Source: UBA12087 sp964370815 (lineage in GTDB: Bacteria; Chloroflexota; Anaerolineae; Anaerolineales; Villigracilaceae). Taken from it: 64,000 nucleotides of DNA. The position numbers and the translations under genes are program-made. The DNA lies in NCBI GenBank assembly GCA_964370815.1, contig CAYJKQ010000003.1, forward strand, positions 124,001-188,000, written 5' to 3'. This document shows, in pieces, positions 34,072 through 42,386 of the stretch (position 1 is its first letter; every line of letters begins with the position of its first letter). Under the pieces are notes generated by a model. That model worked only from the letters and a program-made list of their open reading frames with translations, was not told where the DNA came from and made no database searches.

Positions 34072-35469
34072 ATGGAAAAATATGATGCAATTGTGATCGG
34101 TGCCGGTCCCGGTGGTTATGTGGCTGCCATCCGCCTGGCTCAACTGGGACAAAAAGTAGCCATTGTGGACAAGCAATGGTTGGGTGGCGTGTGCCTGAAC
34201 GTAGGCTGCATCCCATCCAAATCCCTGCTGAAGAATGCCGAGGTGGCACATACCCTGCGGTCGCGCGGGAAGGAATTCGGTTTCAGCTTTGAGAATCTTA
34301 AACTCGATTTCAGCGTGGCCACCAAACGCTCGCGCCAGGTTTCGGAGCGATTGGTCAAAGGTGTCGGCTTCCTGATGAAGAAGAACAACATCAGCGTGAT
34401 CATGGGTACAGCTAAATTAACATCCAAAGACGCCGTCTCGGTGACAGATGCGGATGGCAAGGTGATCGAAATGCAAGCCAAAAATATTATCATCGCCACA
34501 GGCGCCAGCCCGGTCATACCCGGCGGTTGGAAAGTGGATGGCGAAAAGGTAATGACCTACCAGCACGCCATTCTGCAAGACAAACTGCCTGCCTCGGTCA
34601 TCATCATTGGCTCGGGTGCAATCGGGGTGGAGTTCGCCACCATCTGGAATTCCTATGGTGTGGAAGTAACCCTGGTGGAGATGCTGCCGCGCCTGGTGCC
34701 GCTGGAAGATGAAGAGGTCAGCCTTGAGCTGGAAAAAGCTTTCAAGAAGAGCGGCATCCAGGCATTAACCGGGCACAAGGTGGAGGCACTCAAGGCAACC
34801 AAGACAGGTGTGCAGGTGACCGTCTCAGCAGGTGGAGAGAGCAAGCAACTGGAAGCTGCACAGGCATTGGTGGCGATCGGTTTCAAGCCTAATTCGTCCG
34901 GTTTGGGATTGGAAGAACAGGGCGTTAAGATCAGCGAGCGTGGCTTTGTGGAGATCGATGAGCGCATGGCAAGCAACGTTCCCGGCATTTGGGCGATCGG
35001 GGATGTGACCGGCAAGCTCATGCTGGCTCATGTCGGCTCTGCCCAGGGGATCGTGTGTGCCGAGAACATCGGCGGGGCGGAGACCGTGACCCTGGATTAC
35101 GAGATGATGCCACGCGCCACCTACTCGCAACCACAGATCGCCTCGTTTGGGTTGACTGAAAAGCAGGCTGCAGAACAAGGGTACACAGTCAAGATCGGGA
35201 GATTCCCCTTCATTGCCAACGGCAAAGCGCTGGGTCTGGGCGATTACTCCGGCTGGGTCAAGCTGGTGGTGGACGAGAAGTACGGCGAGATCCTGGGCGC
35301 ACACATGATCGGACCGGAAGTGACCGAGCTGCTACCCGAATTGACCCTGGCACACATGCTCGAATTGACCCCGGCTGAGATCGCCCGCAACGTGCATGCC
35401 CACCCGACCCTGTCTGAGGTGCTGATGGAAGCTGCGCATGCAGCCGAGGGACATGCAATTCATATGTGA
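34072..35469 (+). CDS. lpdA: Dihydrolipoyl dehydrogenase (E3)
   Basis: A 465-residue flavoprotein with AAAGGAGA before its ATG. FAD motif GAGPGGYVAAIRLAQLG at the N-terminus, redox-active disulfide GGVCLNVGCIPSK, NAD motif IGSGAIGVEFA, FAD-contacting GIWAIGDVTG, and the C-terminal catalytic His-Glu pair in HAHPTLSE. It reoxidises the dihydrolipoyl group of E2 with NAD+. It is the last gene of the E1-E2-E3 cluster; a hairpin follows at 35582 but that one is better explained as a minus-strand terminator. Confidence 0.96.
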   Translation: MEKYDAIVIGAGPGGYVAAIRLAQLGQKVAIVDKQWLGGVCLNVGCIPSKSLLKNAEVAHTLRSRGKEFGFSFENLKLDFSVATKRSRQVSERLVKGVGFLMKKNNISVIMGTAKLTSKDAVSVTDADGKVIEMQAKNIIIATGASPVIPGGWKVDGEKVMTYQHAILQDKLPASVIIIGSGAIGVEFATIWNSYGVEVTLVEMLPRLVPLEDEEVSLELEKAFKKSGIQALTGHKVEALKATKTGVQVTVSAGGESKQLEAAQALVAIGFKPNSSGLGLEEQGVKISERGFVEIDERMASNVPGIWAIGDVTGKLMLAHVGSAQGIVCAENIGGAETVTLDYEMMPRATYSQPQIASFGLTEKQAAEQGYTVKIGRFPFIANGKALGLGDYSGWVKLVVDEKYGEILGAHMIGPEVTELLPELTLAHMLELTPAEIARNVHAHPTLSEVLMEAAHAAEGHAIHM

Positions 35470-35581
35470 CACCATGGGGAGTTAAAAGGTAACTCATATC
35501 GCAATTCAACTTGGAACCTTAAAAGTGGATTTAAGCTTATGAGTTTTTTTGGTATATGCCCTCTAATAATAAAAATAACCA

Positions 35582-35608
35582 ACTACCACCGCCAATGGCG
35601 GTGGTAGT
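35582..35608 (-). terminator. Hairpin, best read as a minus-strand terminator
   Basis: A perfect 12-bp GC-rich stem (35582-35593 with 35597-35608) and 3-base loop. On the minus strand it is followed by TGGTTATTTTTATTATT, on the plus strand by no T run. It lies 37 bp after the end of the minus-strand FN3 remnant. It might also help end the lpdA transcript. Confidence 0.7.
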
Positions 35609-35644
35609 GATCAATTTCCAGAAAGAAGACCTTAAGGGTTACTT

Positions 35645-35920
35645 TTACCTCCAGCCTGTATTGGGAGTGCTAAAGGCACTGAAGCGGGAACCCTGGTAGG
35701 CTCGCACCCAGTATAGATAGTGGACACCTTTTGTGGCTGTAGTGTCAGCGAACGAAGTGCCTGTCCGGCTGCCCAGCAGTGTCTTGGAGCCACCTGCGCT
35801 GGTGGCACGGTAGATTTTGTAGGAAGTGGCTCCATCGGATGCGGTCCAGGTCAACTGAACCCTGTTGGTGAAGATACGGTCACTCGCTTGCAGGTTGATA
35901 CCTGTCGACAGCCGCATCAT
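35645..35920 (-). pseudogene. Fibronectin type III domain remnant (C-terminal end of a lost gene)
   Basis: The reverse strand encodes an FN3-like domain: NRVQLTWTASDGATSYKIYRAT, then GTSFADTTATKGVHYLYWVRA and a short tail before the stop. The frame is blocked by a stop directly upstream of the ATG-ATG pair at 35920, there is no ribosome site or signal peptide, and the domain starts abruptly. It is what remains of the end of a larger secreted protein, complete with its likely terminator at 35582. Confidence 0.7.
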
Positions 35921-36020
35921 TCATCAAGGCTTACGCCATCTTGTCGACCGGAATGACCGCCGCAATCTAAGCATTTTCCAGACCGGTCTGCGCTATATCA
36001 AAAGGAGGTTGACCAACGCC
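35919..36020 (+). pseudogene. Possible transposase C-terminal remnant
   Basis: The plus strand reads IHQGLRHLVDRNDRRNLSIF followed by QTGLRYIKRRLTN. The NDRRNLSIFQTGLRYI pattern resembles the end of DDE transposases of IS4-like families. The piece begins just where the FN3 remnant (opposite strand) breaks off. No terminal repeats or remainder of the element were found. Recognition is by eye and uncertain. Confidence 0.35.
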
Positions 36021-36074
36021 TTTTCTATCTCTGTTCCGCGTTGTGTCTACCTATTACTTCACATTGTCGGGTAG

Positions 36075-36365
36075 CTAGATTTTTTCTTCCACTTCTTTTG
36101 CCCCCTTGGCATAGAGCTTTTCTTCATCGGGGGCAAGTTCACGGAGCAATCTCAGGAATTCTCCAACATGGACAAGTTCCTCATCTGCGATTTCTTTTAG
36201 TACTTTCACAGCGAGCTTGTTGTTGATTGACTCGGCAAGCTGCATGTATAACTGAGTGGCTTCGTACTCTGCCGCTACTGCAAAACGAATGGCTCTGATG
36301 AGTTCTTCATCTGTGAGCTTCCTGTCGTTTGCCAATCCCGAAAAAGATAATCTAAAATCTGGCAT
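36075..36365 (-). CDS. Small ferritin-like protein (encapsulated-ferritin / rubrerythrin type)
   Basis: A 96-residue all-helical protein. I choose ATG 36365, which has AAAAGGAGC upstream. The iron-binding pattern is EELIRAIRFAVAAEYEATQLY in helix one (Glu, Glu-x2-Tyr) and IADEELVHVGEFLRLL in helix two (Glu-x2-His). This two-helix form resembles the ferritin-like cargo proteins loaded into encapsulin nanocompartments (for example the N-terminal domain of the Pyrococcus encapsulin). No encapsulin shell gene is in this window. It likely oxidises and stores iron as a ring of dimers. Upstream gene on the same strand is a UbiA prenyltransferase. Confidence 0.85.
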   Translation of the reverse strand: MPDFRLSFSGLANDRKLTDEELIRAIRFAVAAEYEATQLYMQLAESINNKLAVKVLKEIADEELVHVGEFLRLLRELAPDEEKLYAKGAKEVEEKI

Positions 36366-36453
36366 GACTATGCTCCTTTTGACCATTAACTTCCCATTCG
36401 AGCCTTTGTTGTTACCAAGGGGTAACAAAACGAATGCACGTACGCGCGACTTC

Positions 36454-37374
36454 TCATGCCGACACTTTACTTGCAGCAGCAATCACCATGACGATATCCG
36501 TGAGAATTAAAAAAACTACCAATGCGCCAATTTGTGAGTACACGAGCTTGAGAGCGGTTTGTCTGTTGACGGGGCGCTTAACCAGCCCCAGAAATCCCAT
36601 TGCAAGAGGCAACAATGAAAACATGCCTAATAAACGGAAATCCAGTGAGAGCGGGTGTGAATACAGATAAGGGATCAGGAAGAAATATCCTGTTGCGATC
36701 AGCATCAATAACCCAATTGCAGTGAACCCAAATCGTCGACCCTTCTGAGCCACCCACGTTTTCTTATCACCCAGGCGGTCTGCCTCCATGTCAGGTATTT
36801 CCACAGATAGGCTAAACACCAGACCATAAAGTGTTAATGGAATCATAAAAATCAGTCCATCACTATTTATATATCCACTGACTACCAGGAGGCCCATTCC
36901 TGGCAAAATGCAGCCTGAAGTAAAGGCAGTCAAGAATTCTCCATAGCCACGATAAACCAACTTAAAAGGAGGCGCCGAGTAAATCCAACCGATGAGATTG
37001 CTCATCACTACATATCCCAGGAACCAGAGCGGATACGAATATTTGAGCAGAAATAAAATCCCAAACCCCATTGAACATAAATTCAACGTGATCGCGATCC
37101 ACAAGGCGGATTTTCGCAGCTGCGGATGTTCCACCAGAATACCACTGCCTCCACTGAAGGGGGATGGGTTGCCATGTTTGTCGGCCTCCACATCGAAGTA
37201 ATCGTTGCTAAAGGAGACGGAAAGATGAGCCGGTAAAATGATCAAATAACCCAGCAGGATACGCACCAGTGAAAAAGGTGAACCCAGAATAATTGCCCAG
37301 GAAGCACCCATCGTGAAAAGAGCCACACTGGTAATTAAGAATTGGGGACGGGCAAGCTGTAATAATTTTGCCAT
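36454..37374 (-). CDS. UbiA-family prenyltransferase (MenA-like)
   Basis: A 306-residue protein with eight or nine membrane helices and AAAAAGGA before the ATG. Both aspartate-rich motifs that bind Mg-prenyl diphosphate are present: NDYFDVEAD near residue 58 and DMEADRLGDKK near residue 195. The enzyme attaches an isoprenoid chain to an aromatic or other acceptor, for instance in menaquinone, heme or archaeal-type lipid synthesis. No quinone gene lies nearby, so the acceptor is not known. The 3' end lies 88 bp upstream of the ferritin-like gene. Confidence 0.9.
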   Translation of the reverse strand: MAKLLQLARPQFLITSVALFTMGASWAIILGSPFSLVRILLGYLIILPAHLSVSFSNDYFDVEADKHGNPSPFSGGSGILVEHPQLRKSALWIAITLNLCSMGFGILFLLKYSYPLWFLGYVVMSNLIGWIYSAPPFKLVYRGYGEFLTAFTSGCILPGMGLLVVSGYINSDGLIFMIPLTLYGLVFSLSVEIPDMEADRLGDKKTWVAQKGRRFGFTAIGLLMLIATGYFFLIPYLYSHPLSLDFRLLGMFSLLPLAMGFLGLVKRPVNRQTALKLVYSQIGALVVFLILTDIVMVIAAASKVSA

Positions 37375-37517
37375 CTCGATGGTCCTTTTTACCTTTAGTT
37401 AAACTTGTTAGTTGGAGCTACATAGCCAATTATATATTGTTCAGTTTGCTGAGACAATTGGTCCGTGCAGGTGCGAAGCACAAAATGGCCTGCACCCTAG
37501 TTCGGTTCAGTGCCAGA

Positions 37518-38339
37518 TCAAGACTTAAGAAAGGCTAACAGATCAGCGTTAAGTTGATCCTTGTGTGTGTCGGCCAGACCATGCGGTCCACCCGGATAGA
37601 TCTTCAAGGTCGCATTTTTAATGAGCTTTGAAGAAAGCATGGCAGAGGCCGCGATAGGCACGATCTGATCGTCATCACCGTGGATGATCAGTGTGGGCAC
37701 ATCGAATTTCTTTAGATCCTCGCTAAAATCCGTCTCGGAAAAGGCCTTGATACAGTCAAGTTCGTTCTTGAGACCACCCTGCATCCCTTGGAACCAGAAT
37801 GCGTCCCGCATGCCCTGCGTGACTTTACTTCCGGTGCGATTGGCGCCGAAAAACGGGGTGGTCAAATCTTTGAAGAACTGCGAGCGGTCAGCGCTGACAC
37901 CAGCCCGGATGTCGTCAAAAGCTTTGATCGGCAGCCCGCCGGGATTGGCTTTCGTTTTCAGCATCAGCGGCGTTACCGAACCCATTAAGACGACCCTTGC
38001 GACGCGGGATGTGCCGTGGCGTCCGATGTAACGTGCCACCTCGCCGCCACCGGTGGAATGGCCGATCAATGTTGCACCTTTCAGGTCGAGCACTTCAATT
38101 AATTCAGACAGATCATCAGCATAGGTATCCATCTCATTGCCGTTCCACGGTTGACTGGATCGGCCATGACCGCGACGGTCATGGGCAATGCAGCAATAGC
38201 CATGCGATGCCAGGAAAACCATTTGGAACTCCCAGGCATCCGCAGTAAGGGGCCAGCCGTGACTGAAAACAACAGGCTGACCTGATCCCCAATCCTTGTA
38301 GTAAATTTGCGTGCCGTCTTTGGTGCTGATTGTGCTCAT
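37518..38339 (-). CDS. Alpha/beta hydrolase, chloroperoxidase/arylesterase type
   Basis: A 273-residue hydrolase with GAAAGGAA before the ATG. Catalytic triad visible: Ser in GHSTGGGE, Asp in HGDDDQIVP and His in GGPHGLAD. The oxyanion motif is FSHGWPLTADAW, and the DRRGHGRSSQPW segment is typical of non-heme chloroperoxidase-like esterases. It is the last of a four-gene minus-strand run with an FAD oxidoreductase, broken folE and another oxidoreductase. Substrate unknown; esterase or lactonase activity is likely. Confidence 0.9.
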   Translation of the reverse strand: MSTISTKDGTQIYYKDWGSGQPVVFSHGWPLTADAWEFQMVFLASHGYCCIAHDRRGHGRSSQPWNGNEMDTYADDLSELIEVLDLKGATLIGHSTGGGEVARYIGRHGTSRVARVVLMGSVTPLMLKTKANPGGLPIKAFDDIRAGVSADRSQFFKDLTTPFFGANRTGSKVTQGMRDAFWFQGMQGGLKNELDCIKAFSETDFSEDLKKFDVPTLIIHGDDDQIVPIAASAMLSSKLIKNATLKIYPGGPHGLADTHKDQLNADLLAFLKS

Positions 38340-38363
38340 ATTATTCCTTTCGAATCCTCGGGA

Positions 38364-39560
38364 TTAAAAAACGATCTTCCAGTCCGGCCCACTCTTTGAT
38401 TTCAAGTCTTTGGATTCGAACGGCCCGGGTCGGGCGATCAACTCACGCGCAGTGGATACTTTATCCTGGACGTTCCACAACAAAACTCCGCGCACCCGAC
38501 CTTCTTTGAGATAATAAACGATGCCTTTTTTGAAAGGCTCGGCCCAATCTGCGATGGTTGTCAGGCGTGAATCCAGTTGACCTACAGCTTCGTAGCTCAA
38601 ATCAAACAGGTCGGAATAGAAAGATGGCAGATGATGATAGGGTTCGTGTGCGCCGGCCATGTTTCTCCCAGCCTGACGGCCCATGCGGTTGGCATTATCC
38701 TCATGCTCGACGCACAGACGCTTGTGTAGAGCGGGATTGTAAAATTCGGCCACGTCGCCAGCCGCATAAATATTCGGATGGTTGGTAGTCAGGTACTTGT
38801 CAACTGTGATTCCCTTTCCCACTTTGAGCCCGGCGGCTTTGGCCAGACCAAGATTTGGCTCGATTCCGATCCCGGCGATAACACCTTCGGCTTTGACCTC
38901 ACGTTTGCAATGGGTCTTCAGCACATGTTTGCCGCGATGTGTGGAAAAATAGACAACTTCTTCTTTGGTCAGAACCTCGACACCTTTTGTTCGAAAGTAC
39001 TCGTTCAAGAACTGGGAAAGATCGTGTGGGTACATGCGCGCACCGATCCCGTCTCCTGGAAAAAGCATGGTCACTTTTTTACCATTCATTGCCAGGGCGG
39101 CAGCCACTTCTGCGCCGATGAAACCGCCTCCAATGATGGCAAAATCCTGGCTCAACTCGCTCAGTTTGGACAAACGCCTGTAATCTTCCAGCGTGCGGTA
39201 GTAGATGATCTCTTCCCCGCCGAAAGGTAAGTGGTGAGGTGTGCCGCCAGTAGCCAGGAGAAGCTTTTCGGCATGATATTCCTGTCCCTGGTCATCCCGG
39301 ACAGAAGTTCCATTCGCATCCAACGAGACGATCTTTCGCCCGAGATGCAGCTCGACATGCTTGCTTTCTGTTTTACGCCAGATGCTGTCCAGAGGCTTTC
39401 CTTTCCACAACCCCTTGCTAAGCGGTGGACGGTTATAGGGAGGGTCTGATTCCATGCTGATCAACCCGATCGATCCTTCAGAATCGATGGTGCGGATGCC
39501 TTTGGCAGCGGCATCCGCAGTCATCCCGCCACCGATAATGAGATATTTGTAGTTTTTCAT
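38364..39560 (-). CDS. FAD/NAD(P)-dependent oxidoreductase (ferredoxin reductase-like)
   Basis: A 398-residue flavoprotein with AAAGGTGA upstream. FAD motif IIGGGMTADAAAKGIR at the N-terminus, the PPYNRPPLSKGLW segment, LLLATGGTP, NAD(P) motif IIGGGFIGAEVAAAL, and YAAGDVAEF. This set matches the rubredoxin/ferredoxin reductase and AIF-like group, which moves electrons from NAD(P)H to a small iron-sulfur protein or oxygenase. No ferredoxin or oxygenase is next to it. It ends 24 bp before the alpha/beta hydrolase gene and starts 11 bp after the folE remnant. Confidence 0.88.
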   Translation of the reverse strand: MKNYKYLIIGGGMTADAAAKGIRTIDSEGSIGLISMESDPPYNRPPLSKGLWKGKPLDSIWRKTESKHVELHLGRKIVSLDANGTSVRDDQGQEYHAEKLLLATGGTPHHLPFGGEEIIYYRTLEDYRRLSKLSELSQDFAIIGGGFIGAEVAAALAMNGKKVTMLFPGDGIGARMYPHDLSQFLNEYFRTKGVEVLTKEEVVYFSTHRGKHVLKTHCKREVKAEGVIAGIGIEPNLGLAKAAGLKVGKGITVDKYLTTNHPNIYAAGDVAEFYNPALHKRLCVEHEDNANRMGRQAGRNMAGAHEPYHHLPSFYSDLFDLSYEAVGQLDSRLTTIADWAEPFKKGIVYYLKEGRVRGVLLWNVQDKVSTARELIARPGPFESKDLKSKSGPDWKIVF

Positions 39561-39570
39561 AAATCACCTT

Positions 39571-40238
39571 TTAACGATCCTCGTGCTGAAACTTGATATG
39601 TGAAAAGAATTCCGCCCGTAGGATTGCATCCTCGGCAAAATGGCCGCGCCAGACTGTCGTGCGGGTGGTGGGCGCCGATTCCCGCATGCCGCGCATCTCC
39701 ACACACAGGTGGTGAGCCTCCAGCAGAACGGCCACTCCGTGCGGATGCAGCATGGTTTCCATGGGATCCGAGATTTGCTGCCCGATCCGCTCCTGCACGG
39801 CAAAGCGCCGTGAGAAAAGCCGCACCAGGCGGGTAAGTTTGGAGATGCCGATGATATTTTCTCATGAGCTGTGTAACCAACATACGCCGTGCCTTAGAAT
39901 GTCAAAGCGTGATGTTCGCACAAAGCAAAGACGCGGATTGGGTCTTCGATTACCTGACTGATCCGGCAATCTGGTTCACACCGACATTCGGTGTCGAAAA
40001 CCTTCAGAAGTTTGGAGTCGCCATCATAACCTTCGGTCGCACCATATAATGCCTTGATGAACCGGCGTGGTGTATCCCTGGTGGCCGGCAAATTCAAATC
40101 CATGCCGAATGCGGAGAAGATCTCTGCGGCATAACCTACAAATTTCCGATATTGTTCGTCCGTTACCGGGCGTTTACGCAGTTTAATCACCTCCAGGTAT
40201 TCAAAATCTTCGGGATCATTATGGATATTTAATTTCAT
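39571..40238 (-). pseudogene. folE: GTP cyclohydrolase I (folE), broken by a stop codon and a frameshift
   Basis: The gene reads as GTP cyclohydrolase I from ATG 40238: TPRRFIKAL, CEPDCRISQVIEDPIRVFALCEHHAL. The next codons give TF then TAA where FF or similar is expected (EHHALPFFG in relatives), continuing in frame with GTAYVGYTAHEKI. After that the frame shifts by one base near 39845, and the remainder reads correctly in another frame: SKLTRLVRLFSRRFAVQERI and EAHHLCVEMRGMRES. All zinc ligands (Cys, His, Cys) survive. Two separate lesions make inactivity likely unless both are sequencing errors. The active enzyme makes dihydroneopterin triphosphate for folate or queuosine. Confidence 0.85.
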
Positions 40239-40273
40239 CTCCTTCCGTAACGACGATTCCTGGTAAGCTGCAC

Positions 40274-41647
40274 TTAAAAGTGGCTGGCAGCCGAACGAAC
40301 GGCTTCAGTCATCGTCGGATACGGTAGCATTGCCTCTGCAACCATCTTGACCGTCAGGCCAAAGCGCATGGCGTATACCACCGGTGCAATCAGCTCGCCA
40401 GCGTTTGCTCCCAGGATATGCCCACCCAGTATTTTGCCACCCGCACTTGCCAGGAGTTTTACACTGCCAAAGGTCTGGTCGTTTGTGATAGCGCGGTCGA
40501 GTTTGTCGAAATTTGCACGTCCCACGCGGTACTTAATCCCGGCCTCTTGTAAATCAGCCTCCGATTGACCGACCCTGGCGAGTTCGGGATCGGTAAATGT
40601 CACCCAAGGGATGATGCTGTCATCGAAGGTGCGCGGCGTTTTGGCAAACACGTTGTGCGCTGCCAATTTACCTTGACGGGAGGCTACATGCGTGAATTGA
40701 TATTTGCTGGTAATGTCACCCGCCGCCCAAATATGCGGCACATTCGTGCGCAAGCTCTTGTTGGTTGGTATGCCCTCAGCCGTAAAATGAACCCCGGCTA
40801 CCTCAAGATTAAGTGTATCCAATGCGGGTCTTCGTCCCACAGCTACCAACAATTGATCAGCTACCAGCTCCTCTTCCTTGCCTTCCTGGTCCTGGATGTG
40901 GATGTGTTTACCTTGCTTATCGTTTTCACCACAGCGCATCTCAGTCCCGAATTCCAGCCGGATGCCTTCTGCGGTTAGTTGCGAACATAGCGCCAACGCT
41001 AATTCTCTGTCTTCACGTGGCAAGGGTTGCTGGCTGCGCTCAAGCACCACTACCTGCACACCGAAGCGACTGAACATCTGGGCGAACTCCAGACCAATCG
41101 GACCGCCGCCGACCACCACCAAGCGCTCAGGCAGTTTGGGCAGCCCCACGGCTTCTTCGTTGGTAATGTAACCGGTCTGTGAAAGGCCTTCTATTTCCGG
41201 GATAGAGGGGATTGTGCCAGTGGCAATAATGAAACGTTTGCCCTGCAAGGTTTTACCATTCACACGAATCTCGTGTGCTGAACTGAAGCTGGCTTCGCCC
41301 ATGAACAGGTCAATGCCTTGCGCGGCGATGCCTGCATTTGCCTGTGCGAGTGTACCACCGCGAATGGTTTTAATCACCTGGCGCACATGCGCCTGCACTT
41401 TAGTCCAATCTGCCCTGGCTTGTGGAAAGATCAGCCCCAGGTTGGAAGCATGCTGCGCATGGTAAAGCAAGTGGGCTGTGTGCAAAAGCGTTTTGGTTGG
41501 ATCACAGCCATAGTTTAGACAGGTACCGCCAAGTTTGTCACGCTCAATCAACGCCACGCGTTTACCCATCTTTGCTGCGATGTTAGCCGCTGTGCTGCCC
41601 GCGCCGCCAGCGCCAATCACAATCAGGTCATATTCGTTTTTGGTCAT
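40274..41647 (-). CDS. Mercuric reductase-like pyridine nucleotide-disulfide oxidoreductase
   Basis: A 457-residue flavoprotein with GATCGGAGG before the ATG. FAD motif GAGGAGSTAANIAAKMG, redox cysteines GGTCLNYGCDPTK, NAD(P) motif VGGGPIGLEFAQMF and IWAAGDITSK. It resembles lpdA at 34072 but ends in LPYPTMTEAVRSAASHF, as in mercuric reductase-like enzymes, so the catalytic histidine of dihydrolipoyl dehydrogenases is replaced by Tyr. It lacks an N-terminal heavy-metal domain and the C-terminal Cys pair of MerA, and no mer genes lie near. The substrate is therefore unknown. Confidence 0.88.
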   Translation of the reverse strand: MTKNEYDLIVIGAGGAGSTAANIAAKMGKRVALIERDKLGGTCLNYGCDPTKTLLHTAHLLYHAQHASNLGLIFPQARADWTKVQAHVRQVIKTIRGGTLAQANAGIAAQGIDLFMGEASFSSAHEIRVNGKTLQGKRFIIATGTIPSIPEIEGLSQTGYITNEEAVGLPKLPERLVVVGGGPIGLEFAQMFSRFGVQVVVLERSQQPLPREDRELALALCSQLTAEGIRLEFGTEMRCGENDKQGKHIHIQDQEGKEEELVADQLLVAVGRRPALDTLNLEVAGVHFTAEGIPTNKSLRTNVPHIWAAGDITSKYQFTHVASRQGKLAAHNVFAKTPRTFDDSIIPWVTFTDPELARVGQSEADLQEAGIKYRVGRANFDKLDRAITNDQTFGSVKLLASAGGKILGGHILGANAGELIAPVVYAMRFGLTVKMVAEAMLPYPTMTEAVRSAASHF

Positions 41648-42386
41648 GTATGCCTCCGATCACCATTTGTCCTCATCCTGTCAGAAAACGAGGGAAACCA
41701 TGCCACTTCCAGGGCTACTTTCCTTTAAATAATGATCCAGTTGTCCACGTTGACGCAGGCATTCCCACGTGTGACTTACTCTTTCTTTGCTATGCGTTAC
41801 CGCCGAGATTGTTATGCCTTTTGTAACTGCTCAATCCAAGACCCTAAAGGTTTCTCTGGCAGAAGAATTGGAATGATTAGCCTGATGAACATTCTGTCGA
41901 TCACTCTATTTTTCAGCGTAAAGCTTTTGGGTTTGAGTAGTTACGTTTATTGTACATATAATACCAGGAATTACATCTATCCTCAGTGAGTTTTTTTATC
42001 AACTGGTAAGAATTCCTGTAGAAAAGGGTTCGATGTTTCCTATCGATAAAAAAAAATCACCTCTTGTATTATTAGAACATATATTCTATAATAATCCTGA
42101 TTGGAATCGCCTCTCTTGTGCAACCCCAACCCTCGCATTAAGTGGTTGCACAAGAATCTCAGGTATTCGTTCCTCTTCGTTTTTTGAATTCGAATATTGC
42201 GGATTCCCAATCCTGGTTTTTAATCCTACAGATTGTCTATAAAGGAGACAAGTTACCACCATGAAATCATCCGGCACAGGGGTACCATGTTAAAATACCT
42301 TCAACGGACATCCTTTTTTATGCTACACTCAACTTAAATCGCCCTCCGCATTCAGTTCGTTGTAATAACCTTAAAGACAGGCATCC
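41648..42386. other. Long intergenic region (739 bp), no gene recognised
   Basis: Lies between divergent genes. Two open frames (41732-41989, 42033-42242) lack ribosome sites and protein-like patterns. An 11-bp perfect inverted repeat is present at 42115-42125/42144-42154 with an 18-base loop. An AAGGAG sequence at about 42241 is followed after 14 bases by an ATG opening a ten-codon frame, possibly coincidence. No c-di-AMP (ydaO-type) riboswitch pattern was recognised before the KimA-type gene. Confidence 0.5.
42115..42154. repeat. Inverted repeat in the region upstream of the KimA-type gene
   Basis: CTTGTGCAACC (42115-42125) pairs perfectly with GGTTGCACAAG (42144-42154) across an 18-base loop. 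No T run follows, so it is not a standard terminator; an operator or RNA hairpin is possible. Confidence 0.5.

Noticed and set aside
41732..42242. Two open frames in the long gap before the KimA-type gene
   Set aside because: No ribosome sites, unusual residue composition, and one contains the inverted repeat at 42115.
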